This document shows positions 6,682 through 13,029 of a stretch of DNA of 16,335 nucleotides, piece by piece (the first letter of the stretch is position 1; each line of letters starts with the position of its first letter). The stretch lies in NCBI GenBank assembly GCA_002358855.1, contig DEPQ01000041.1:1-16335 (forward strand), given 5' to 3'. Under the pieces are notes generated by a model. The model did no database searches. It was given only the letters and a program-made list of their open reading frames with translations, and was not told the DNA's origin. This stretch comes from Bacteroidales bacterium UBA3388 (GTDB taxonomy: Bacteria; Bacteroidota; Bacteroidia; Bacteroidales; P3). A program made the translations under genes and the position numbers.

Positions 6682-7179
6682 ATGAAAAAGATGATTTTAT
6701 TTGCAATAGCTTCAATATGTTCATTGATGATATATGCACAACAAACACTTCCAAGTGTAGATTTAAAAACTCTTGATGGAAAAGCAATAAACACAAAAGA
6801 AATCAGCAATGATGGAAAACCATTTGCAATATGTTTTTGGGCAACTTGGTGTAAACCTTGTTTAATGGAGTTAAGTACGTTTGCCGAACTTTATGAAGAA
6901 TGGCAAGAAGAAACAGGTATGAAAATTTTTGCAGTGTCAATAGATGACAGTCGTACACAAGCAAAAGTTCAACCTTTGGTAAATACTTCTGAATGGGAGT
7001 ATGAAATCTTGTTAGACGTAAATAGTGAATTTAAAAGAGCAATGGGAGTAAATAATCCTCCTCATACATTTGTTGTAAACGGCAAAGGAGAAATAGTTTG
7101 GCAACACGTAGGTTACGCTCCTGGCGATGAAGAAGGATTGATTGAAGCAATACGTAAAGTTATCGCAGAAGAAAAATAA
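6682..7179 (+). CDS. TlpA/ResA-like periplasmic thioredoxin, 165 aa
   Basis: A signal peptide covers about residues 1-19 (cleavage likely before QQTLP), so the protein acts in the periplasm. The thioredoxin fold is clear: FWATWC57-K-P-C60 holds the redox-active pair, with LMEL following, and PPHTF (126-130) gives the conserved cis-proline before a threonine-containing strand. VVNGKGEIVWQHVGY is the usual terminal beta hairpin of the TlpA family. Such proteins reduce or exchange disulfides of exported proteins, for example in cytochrome c maturation or general repair; no cytochrome genes are nearby. It follows the polyprenyl synthase by 15 bases and leads a row of three further envelope genes, with 7 bases to the next. 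The target is more likely an envelope protein of this cluster, but that is inference. Confidence 0.93.
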   Translation: MKKMILFAIASICSLMIYAQQTLPSVDLKTLDGKAINTKEISNDGKPFAICFWATWCKPCLMELSTFAELYEEWQEETGMKIFAVSIDDSRTQAKVQPLVNTSEWEYEILLDVNSEFKRAMGVNNPPHTFVVNGKGEIVWQHVGYAPGDEEGLIEAIRKVIAEEK

Positions 7180-7186
7180 TAATTAG

Positions 7187-8875
7187 ATGAAAAAAATATC
7201 AGTAATTTTATTTCTATCCTTGTTTTCTTTGTCTTCTTATGCCCAAAGCATATTAGGAGGAAAGGTAACAGGGAATTTTCAAATGGATATTCAAGCCTCA
7301 AAAGAAGATAGTATAATTGGGGCAGAAAAAGTTTATGAAAGACTTTTGAGTAACGCCTTTGCAAATATCAATTACACAAGTGGAGATTTCTCTGCTGGTT
7401 TAAGATTTGAATCATACCTTAATCCAATACTTGGATTTGACGCTCAATACAAAGGAGCAGGCATTCCATATCGTTATGCTTCATATAAAAAAGATTATTT
7501 GGAAGTAACAGTTGGTAATTACTACGAACAATTTGGAAATGGCTTGATATTCCGTTCATACGAAGAAAGAAACTTGGGCTTAGACAATGCAATGGACGGA
7601 TTAAGAATTGTAGCAAAACCAGTAAATGGCGTTGCAATCAAGGGAGTTATTGGAAAACAAAGATATTATTGGGAAGATATTTGGGAAAACAATAATGGAC
7701 TGATCAGAGGAATTGATGCAGAAGTTTCTTTGAATGATTTGATAACAAAACTTAACAATTCCGTAACTCGCTTTACCTTTGGAGGAAGTTTTGTTTCGGT
7801 TTATGAGCAAGCAAATCCTAAATACATAACATTGAATGACCAAATGTATAAGATGCTTATACCAGAAAATGTTGGTGCGATGGCTGCTCGTTTTGACCTT
7901 TCTCACAAAGCCTTTTTCCTATCAGGAGAATATGCTTACAAAGGACAAGATCCTAACGCTGTAAATGGATATATTTACAAGCCAGGTAACGCTTTGTTAT
8001 TGAAAGCTTCGTATTCTGTAAAGGGATTAGGGATTTCTCTTGAAGCAAAGCGTATTGACAATATGAGCTTCAAATCTAAAAGAAGCGAAACAGGAAATAT
8101 GTTAAATGTTAATTACCTTCCTGCAATTACTCGTCAGCATGCGTATTCTCTTATGGCAATGTATCCTTACGCAACACAAGTTAATGGCGAAATGGGAATA
8201 CAAGCCGACATTATGTACAAGATAAAAAAGAACACTTTATTAGGAGGTAAATACGGAACAGAGTTAAAACTTAATTATTCAAGAGTTCACTCAATTGATC
8301 AACAACCAATAGAAGGTTATGCTTTGAATCAAATGGGTACAGATGGATATACCTCAAATTTCTTTAAGGTTGGCGATGAATTATATTTCCAAGAAATCAA
8401 TTTTGAAATCGGTAAAAAAGTTAGTAGAGACTTAAAATTGAATTTTATGTACTCTAACCAATTTTTTAACCCAATTGCATTTGGTCACCCTGAGAGTGAA
8501 GACCTTGTAGCAAACATATTTGTTGCTGATGCTACATATAAAATTTCTAAAAAGCACTCTATAAGAGGCGAAGTTCAATGGTTGTTAACAGAAGCTAATT
8601 ATGGAGAATGGGCAACAGGCGATTGGTTACAAGCAACTGCTGAATATAATTTTGCAGGAAAATGGTTCTTTGCATTATCTGACCAATGGAATTACGGAAA
8701 TGAAGTAGGAGATAAAACACATTATTATAGCGTATCATTAGGTTCAACATACAAAACAACAAGAATATCGTTGAGTTATGGAAAACAAAGAAGTGGTATC
8801 ATTTGTATAGGAGGTGTATGTAGAGAAGTGCCTGCTTCTAACGGTTTATTTATGACAATAACAAGTAGTTTTTAA
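7187..8875 (+). CDS. DUF6029-like outer-membrane beta-barrel protein, 562 aa
   Basis: A Sec signal peptide (MKKISVILFLSLFSLSSYAQ) is followed by a mature protein of about 540 residues made of alternating amphipathic strands rich in Y, F, G and N, and it ends in TSSF; a terminal phenylalanine is the usual barrel insertion signal of outer-membrane proteins. The stretch SYKKDYLEVTVGNYYEQFGNG followed by FRSYEERNLGLDNAMDGL looks like the family listed as DUF6029 in Bacteroidota; I recall this from the sequence style only. The function of that family is not known. The only cysteines are in IICIGGVCREV near the C-terminus (C-x4-C), a likely disulfide on a loop or periplasmic turn, which is notable next to two CxxC redox proteins. 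It lies 7 bases after the TlpA gene and 12 before the Omp28-like gene, so all are probably on one transcript. Confidence 0.85.
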   Translation: MKKISVILFLSLFSLSSYAQSILGGKVTGNFQMDIQASKEDSIIGAEKVYERLLSNAFANINYTSGDFSAGLRFESYLNPILGFDAQYKGAGIPYRYASYKKDYLEVTVGNYYEQFGNGLIFRSYEERNLGLDNAMDGLRIVAKPVNGVAIKGVIGKQRYYWEDIWENNNGLIRGIDAEVSLNDLITKLNNSVTRFTFGGSFVSVYEQANPKYITLNDQMYKMLIPENVGAMAARFDLSHKAFFLSGEYAYKGQDPNAVNGYIYKPGNALLLKASYSVKGLGISLEAKRIDNMSFKSKRSETGNMLNVNYLPAITRQHAYSLMAMYPYATQVNGEMGIQADIMYKIKKNTLLGGKYGTELKLNYSRVHSIDQQPIEGYALNQMGTDGYTSNFFKVGDELYFQEINFEIGKKVSRDLKLNFMYSNQFFNPIAFGHPESEDLVANIFVADATYKISKKHSIRGEVQWLLTEANYGEWATGDWLQATAEYNFAGKWFFALSDQWNYGNEVGDKTHYYSVSLGSTYKTTRISLSYGKQRSGIICIGGVCREVPASNGLFMTITSSF

Positions 8876-8887
8876 TAAGAAATAGAA

Positions 8888-9706
8888 ATGAGAAAGATAT
8901 TTAACACAATATTGGTAATAGGTTCTTTGCTTTTTGCATCTTGTGAAAATTATGATGAAAATGAAAGATTGATACCAATCATAGGAGAAACAGATTTAAC
9001 AACTCCTATTACAAAACAACAATCCGAACAAGCTATTTTAGTAGAAGACTTTACTGCTTGGAATTGTCCAAATTGTCCAAAAGGAACAGAAGCATTGGAA
9101 GCAGAGATGGGAAAATACGGAGAGAGACTTGTGGTTAGTGCAGTGCACACAGGTCGTTTGGCAAGTCCAACTCATGAAAATAATAATTTGGATTTTCGCA
9201 CACCTTACGGAGATGAATTGAAGCAAACTTTTAAAGTCCAAGACCAACCTGCAATATTGATAAATAGACAAGCTCCTTATAATAAAAATGTGGAAGAATG
9301 GGCTGCGAAAATAGCAGAAAAAATGGCATCAACCTCACATAATTTCAATATTTCATTAGGAGCAGAAATTCTTGAAGGTAAAAACATATTGGTAAGTGCA
9401 AAAATAGATGTTTTATCTGCTATTAACTATGAACTTTCTTTGACTTTATATGTTACTGAAAGTGGAATAGAAGGTATTCAAAACGTTGCAAGTGTTCTTC
9501 AACAATATACTTTCAAGCATGTATTGAGAGAAAATCCGTTAAAGGATATGCCGCTTGCTAATTCTTTCAAACAAGGAGATGTAATAGAGAAAAATTATTT
9601 GATTACAGGCTCTGACAAATGGGTGAAAGAGAATTGTGCAGTTGTTGTAATGATAACAGATAATGCAACAGGAGAAGTCTTACAAGTAAACGAAATAGAA
9701 TTATAA
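8888..9706 (+). CDS. Omp28-related lipoprotein with a CPNC thioredoxin-like motif, 272 aa
   Basis: A lipoprotein signal peptide ends in LLFASC19; the next residues ENYDENE are strongly acidic, like the export signal for surface lipoproteins. The string AILVEDFTAWNC60-P-N-C63-PKG is the start of the thioredoxin-like domain of the Omp28-related family, first known from Porphyromonas gingivalis Omp28. The order strand, WxCxxC, helix (KGTEALEAEM) and then LVVSAVHTG and later DQPAILINR (a conserved proline before a strand, cis-Pro-like) supports a real thioredoxin fold. The C-terminal part, about residues 150-270, is a beta-rich domain. The CxxC pair is intact, so redox activity is plausible, but members of this family have mostly been described as surface antigens or adhesins. 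It sits between the DUF6029-like barrel gene and a T9SS cargo gene. A role in oxidising or holding cysteines of exported proteins is inference. Confidence 0.88.
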   Translation: MRKIFNTILVIGSLLFASCENYDENERLIPIIGETDLTTPITKQQSEQAILVEDFTAWNCPNCPKGTEALEAEMGKYGERLVVSAVHTGRLASPTHENNNLDFRTPYGDELKQTFKVQDQPAILINRQAPYNKNVEEWAAKIAEKMASTSHNFNISLGAEILEGKNILVSAKIDVLSAINYELSLTLYVTESGIEGIQNVASVLQQYTFKHVLRENPLKDMPLANSFKQGDVIEKNYLITGSDKWVKENCAVVVMITDNATGEVLQVNEIEL

Positions 9707-9736
9707 ATTGTTAAACAAATAAAAACCAGAATCAAT

Positions 9737-10462
9737 ATGAAAAAAACGTATTTATTTATTGCAATGCTATTTATTGTGCTTGGAGTAAGTGCACAACAAA
9801 GTTTCAGAATGACATATCAAGGAGAAGAATATGTTTCTAATGATACTTTGAGAATAGAAGTCGTTCCAGGAGAAGAATCTAAGGCATTCTTCTTTTTAAC
9901 CAACATAACAGAAAGTCCAATTGATACTTACATCGGTTATGAGCAAACATTTGGAGAAGAAGGCAGAGAATTTTTGATGTGTTTTGGTAATTGCACAGAA
10001 GGAAACTTTGCAGGGCCTGTTACACTCAATCCAAATGAAGAATTTACTGAGTTTGACATTGCCTATTACCCAGCAAACACAAACACAGTTATTATAAAAG
10101 TAAACATAATGAAAGCTTCTGCAACCGAAGGTGAATATGAAACATTAGAAAGCTTTTATGTAAAATACTATGACGAAGTAGGATTAGAACAAGCCAAAGC
10201 AACAAATCTTTCTTTGAGTGCGTATCCAAATCCAGCCGTTAATAATGTAAAAGTTTCTTATTCAATCCCTGCAAATTACTCTAATGCAGAAATTTCAGTT
10301 CGCAATATGGTAGGCAAAACCGTTAAAACAATTCCTGCAAAAGTAGGAGTAAAATCAGTAATGAACATAAACACAGCAGAATTGCCTAACGGAGTTTATT
10401 TTTACTCTATAATTGCTGATGGAGTTACTATTTCAACAAAGAAATTAGTTGTTAGACACTAA
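9737..10462 (+). CDS. Small secreted protein with a T9SS type A sorting domain, 241 aa
   Basis: A Sec signal peptide (MKKTYLFIAMLFIVLGVSAQ) leads to a beta-rich domain of about 130 residues. The end of the protein, about residues 157-241, is a type A C-terminal sorting domain for type IX secretion: LSAYPNPAVNNVKVSY, then ISVRNMVGKTVKT, then LPNGVYFYSI and the basic tail KKLVVRH. This domain takes the protein across the outer membrane and is normally cut off as the cargo is attached to the surface. The cargo part is immunoglobulin-like in style (FFFLTNITESPIDTYIGYEQ) and contains exactly two cysteines, C82-x3-C86 (MCFGNC), which could form a tight disulfide. It is the last gene of the operon, 30 bases after the Omp28-like gene and 23 bases before the terminator stem. 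Its activity is unknown. Confidence 0.92.
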   Translation: MKKTYLFIAMLFIVLGVSAQQSFRMTYQGEEYVSNDTLRIEVVPGEESKAFFFLTNITESPIDTYIGYEQTFGEEGREFLMCFGNCTEGNFAGPVTLNPNEEFTEFDIAYYPANTNTVIIKVNIMKASATEGEYETLESFYVKYYDEVGLEQAKATNLSLSAYPNPAVNNVKVSYSIPANYSNAEISVRNMVGKTVKTIPAKVGVKSVMNINTAELPNGVYFYSIIADGVTISTKKLVVRH

Positions 10463-10485
10463 TAATTCAATGTTAATTATAAATG

Positions 10486-10515
10486 AAAAGAGACAAGAGA
10501 TTGTCTCTTTTTTTT
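10486..10515 (+). terminator. Rho-independent terminator after the T9SS cargo gene
   Basis: An 11-bp perfect stem (10486-10496 with 10501-10511, core AGAGACAA / TTGTCTCT) with a GAGA loop runs into a row of T up to 10515. It closes the operon that begins at 5695. Confidence 0.92.
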
Positions 10516-10522
10516 GTTTTCC

Positions 10523-10591
10523 TAAAAATATTTCAAAGAAATAATAAAATAAATGAAAGAAAAAATAAAAGATTTCTTTGAAATATTTTTA
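10523..10591. repeat. AT-rich dispersed intergenic element, copy B
   Basis: The ends form a perfect 20-bp inverted repeat (10523-10542 with 10572-10591) around a 29-bp AT-rich spacer that contains a degenerate copy of the internal unit of copy A (GAAAGAAA in place of CAAAGAAA). The element starts 7 bases after the T run of the terminator and ends 42 bases before the merR start. It has no run of T after the hairpin, so it is not itself a typical terminator. It aligns without gaps with 5551-5616. Confidence 0.7.
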
Positions 10592-10621
10592 TCATTCTGC
10601 GTTATAGTGAAAAATAATCCT

Positions 10622-10629
10622 TAATTTTG
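10622..10629 (+). promoter_or_regulatory. Candidate -7 promoter box directly before merR
   Basis: TAATTTTG fits TAnnTTTG, but it ends only 4 bases before the merR ATG at 10634. If it is used, the transcript would be leaderless or nearly so. No clear -33 element is seen at 19-21 bases upstream. Confidence 0.45.
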
Positions 10630-10633
10630 TAAA

Positions 10634-10966
10634 ATGAAAGATAAGTTATTTTATACAATTAACGAAGTTGCTGAGATGTTGGAGCTTCCTGCTTCAACAC
10701 TACGCTATTGGGAAAAAGAATTTAGCAACTTAAAACCACACAGAACAAGTTCTGGAATAAGGAGATACACAGAAAAGGATATTGATTTTCTGAAAAAAAT
10801 TCTTTATTTTACAAGAGATTGTGGTTATTCATTAGATGGTGTTAAAAAAGTCTTGAAAACAGGCTCTCAGCAATACTTAGATCCAACTTATGAACTAACA
10901 GCAACCTTAAATGAAATGAAAGCGATGCTTTTAGATATGAAATCTCAATTAGAAAAGCAGAATTAA
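10634..10966 (+). CDS. MerR-family transcriptional regulator, 110 aa
   Basis: The N-terminal winged helix-turn-helix of the MerR family is complete: YTINEVAEMLELPASTLRYWEKEF (residues 7-30), then the wing HRTSSGIRRYTEKDIDFLKKI (35-55), and the helices RDCGYSLDGVKKVLKTG up to about 76. The C-terminus (about 85-110) is a short helix rich in M, L, E and K that would form the antiparallel dimer coil. There is no separate effector domain and no metal-binding cysteine set, so the signal it answers to cannot be read. The single cysteine in RDCGYS is in the DNA-binding part. It is the first gene of the operon and lies 17 bases before ddl, so it may control its own operon; this is inference. A later start would remove part of the recognition fold, so the ATG at 10634 is preferred. 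Confidence 0.92.
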   Translation: MKDKLFYTINEVAEMLELPASTLRYWEKEFSNLKPHRTSSGIRRYTEKDIDFLKKILYFTRDCGYSLDGVKKVLKTGSQQYLDPTYELTATLNEMKAMLLDMKSQLEKQN

Positions 10967-10983
10967 AATAATAAACCTAAAAT

Positions 10984-11967
10984 ATGAAAAAAAATATAGC
11001 ACTTGTAGCAGGCGGATACTCAGGAGAATATGAAATATCTATTCGTTCCGCAGGACAAATCGCACAAAATATAGATAGAGAAAAGTATAATGTTTACACC
11101 ATTGTGATAGAAAAATCATCGTGGTACTATTTGCACGAAGACAAACGCATAGAAATAGATAGAAATGACTTTTCGCTTACCTTGAATGGAGAAAAAATCA
11201 CTTTCTTTGGAGCATTGATTATTGTTCATGGTACACCTGGTGAAAACGGATTGCTACAAGGATACTTTGATATGCTCAATCTTCCTTACACAACCTGCTC
11301 TGCACTTGTTTCTACTATCACTTTTGATAAAGAAGTCTGCAATGCACTTGTAAGAAGTTTTGATATAGTGAACGTAGCAAAGAATACAAGTGTTTTTAAA
11401 GATGAAAAATTAGATTTAGACAAAATATCAGAAACAATTTCCTTCCCATTGTTTGTAAAACCCTCAGAAGGAGGCTCATCAATCGGTATGAGCAAAGTCT
11501 CTTGCAAAGAAAATCTATTGCCAGCCATAGAAAAAGCATTTGATGTTCACCATAAAGTTTTAATAGAAGAGTTTATAGAAGGAAGAGAATTTAGTTGTGG
11601 CGTGATGCAAGTAGGAAAGGACGAAATAATAGCATTTCCTATGACAGAAATTGTTTCACAAACAGAATTTTTTGACTATGATGCCAAATACAATGGGCTT
11701 TCAAACGAGATAACTCCTGCACAAGTGAGCGATGAACTAATGCTTAGAGTTCAGCAAACAACAAAAAAACTATACAAACGACTAAATTGCAAAGGCGTTT
11801 GCAGAATAGACTTCATTTATCGTGAAAAAGACGACAAACTTTTCTTCCTTGAAGTCAATACAACACCGGGACAATCGGCTCAAAGCATAGTTCCACAACA
11901 AGTTCGTGCAATGGGCAAAGATACAAAATGGTTATATCAAACTCTTTTAGAACAATTAGAACTCTAA
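10984..11967 (+). CDS. ddl: D-alanine--D-alanine ligase, 327 aa
   Basis: Ddl joins two D-alanines with ATP to make the dipeptide end of the peptidoglycan precursor, in the cytoplasm. The first motif GGYSGE15YEIS carries the glutamate that binds the first D-alanine. VHGTPGENGLLQG (81-93) is the usual HGxxGEDGxxQG. The ATP-grasp loop is KPSEGGSSIGM (159-169). The omega loop has DAKY (233-236); K235 and Y236 take the places of E. coli DdlB K215 and Y216, and the tyrosine is the mark of a D-Ala-D-Ala enzyme, not of a vancomycin-type D-Ala-D-Lac ligase, which has histidine there. Metal ligands D276, E290 and N292 (FLEVNTTPG) are present. The length is normal. It follows merR by 17 bases and its stop codon overlaps the alkaline phosphatase start (TAATG). 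I see nothing unusual in the catalytic set. Confidence 0.97.
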   Translation: MKKNIALVAGGYSGEYEISIRSAGQIAQNIDREKYNVYTIVIEKSSWYYLHEDKRIEIDRNDFSLTLNGEKITFFGALIIVHGTPGENGLLQGYFDMLNLPYTTCSALVSTITFDKEVCNALVRSFDIVNVAKNTSVFKDEKLDLDKISETISFPLFVKPSEGGSSIGMSKVSCKENLLPAIEKAFDVHHKVLIEEFIEGREFSCGVMQVGKDEIIAFPMTEIVSQTEFFDYDAKYNGLSNEITPAQVSDELMLRVQQTTKKLYKRLNCKGVCRIDFIYREKDDKLFFLEVNTTPGQSAQSIVPQQVRAMGKDTKWLYQTLLEQLEL

Positions 11968-13016
11968 TGAAAAAGATAGTTTTCTTACTATTAAGTATAT
12001 TTTTTCTTAACATAGGATATTCTCAACCAAAGCCTAAAAACATAATTCTTCTCATAGGAGACGGAATGGGTATAGCACAAACATACGCCGCATACCTTGC
12101 AAACGATAAAAAACTCACTCTTTACACACTGCCATATACAGGATTTTCTATCACATCGTGTGCAAACAAAGAAGTAACTGATTCAGGAGCGGGCGGAACT
12201 GCGATTGCAATCGGACACAAAGCTCTTTATGGTTCAATAGGCTTAGATTCACATTCTGCATTTCAACCATCGCTTTTAAAAATAGCCAAAAATCTTGGTA
12301 AAAGCACTGCAATAATAACTTCTTGTGATGTTACACATGCTACACCTGCAAGTTTTGTTGCAAATGTCAAAGATAGAAATTTGCAAGATGAAATAGCACT
12401 AAGTTTTATCAAAGAAAACATTGATATTGTCATAGGAGGAGGAAAAGAAAGATTTATTTCCTCAAAGCGAAAAGACAAATTACACTTGATAGACTCTCTT
12501 TTATCAAAGAAATATGAGGTTTATGATAATTTAGAACAAATAAAAAATTCAAAAACTGATAGATTTTATGCACTTCTTTCCGATGGTCATTTAGATGATG
12601 CAAAGAAAAGAGGAAATATATTGCCAGAAAGTTTAGAGAAAACACTCGAAATCTTATCTAAAAATGAAGAAGGATTCTTTATTATGCTCGAAGGTAGCAA
12701 GATTGATATGCAAGCACATTTGCATAAGTATAACGATATGATTGATGAGGTGAAAGACTTTGATAAATGTGTCGAAATAGCATTGGAGTTTGCGAAAAAA
12801 AATGGCGAAACATTGATTGTAGTTACTGCTGACCACGAGACAGGAGGTCTTACCTTGCCTGCCGAGGAGAATAAAACAAAAGACGAATGGACTTCTTGGC
12901 ATCACACAGCAGTTCCAGTGCCTATATTTAGTTATGGTGTAGGAGCAGAAAAATTTACAGGTGTTTTAGAAAACACAGACATATTTTGGGAAATAGATAC
13001 GTTAATGAAAAAATAA
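11967..13016 (+). CDS. Secreted alkaline phosphatase (PhoA superfamily), 349 aa
   Basis: A signal peptide (MKKIVFLLLSIFFLNIGYSQ) sends it to the periplasm, where such enzymes release phosphate from monoesters with two zinc ions and one magnesium. The active site reads clearly against E. coli PhoA: GD32GMG (D51), TDS73GAGGTA (nucleophile S102), H124-A-T126-PA (D153, T155), R137 (R166), E242-x4-D247-x3-H251 (E322, D327, H331), AD289H290ETGG (D369, H370) and H313 (H412). Two positions differ from E. coli, D153 to H124 and K328 to M248; the histidine is also found in animal enzymes. At 349 residues it is short beside E. coli (about 450), lacking the crown insertion. The start at 11967 shares its A with the ddl stop codon; an earlier in-frame ATG at 11928 lies inside ddl and would put 13 residues before the signal peptide, so it is rejected. 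No Pho box was found. Confidence 0.93.
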   Translation: MKKIVFLLLSIFFLNIGYSQPKPKNIILLIGDGMGIAQTYAAYLANDKKLTLYTLPYTGFSITSCANKEVTDSGAGGTAIAIGHKALYGSIGLDSHSAFQPSLLKIAKNLGKSTAIITSCDVTHATPASFVANVKDRNLQDEIALSFIKENIDIVIGGGKERFISSKRKDKLHLIDSLLSKKYEVYDNLEQIKNSKTDRFYALLSDGHLDDAKKRGNILPESLEKTLEILSKNEEGFFIMLEGSKIDMQAHLHKYNDMIDEVKDFDKCVEIALEFAKKNGETLIVVTADHETGGLTLPAEENKTKDEWTSWHHTAVPVPIFSYGVGAEKFTGVLENTDIFWEIDTLMKK

Positions 13017-13029
13017 TAAAATAAATAAA

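Noticed and set aside
7113..7906. Several open frames on the minus strand across the TlpA and barrel genes.
   Set aside because: They lie opposite well-supported genes, have biased composition rich in L, F and S, no promoter and no recognisable domain.
11928..11966. An earlier in-frame ATG for the alkaline phosphatase.
   Set aside because: It lies inside ddl and would put 13 residues before a perfect signal peptide. The TAATG junction gives the natural start.
10984..11967. A vancomycin-resistance type D-Ala-D-Lac ligase.
   Set aside because: The omega loop has K-Y (235-236), as in normal D-Ala-D-Ala ligases, where VanA-type enzymes have histidine; no vanH or vanX is nearby.
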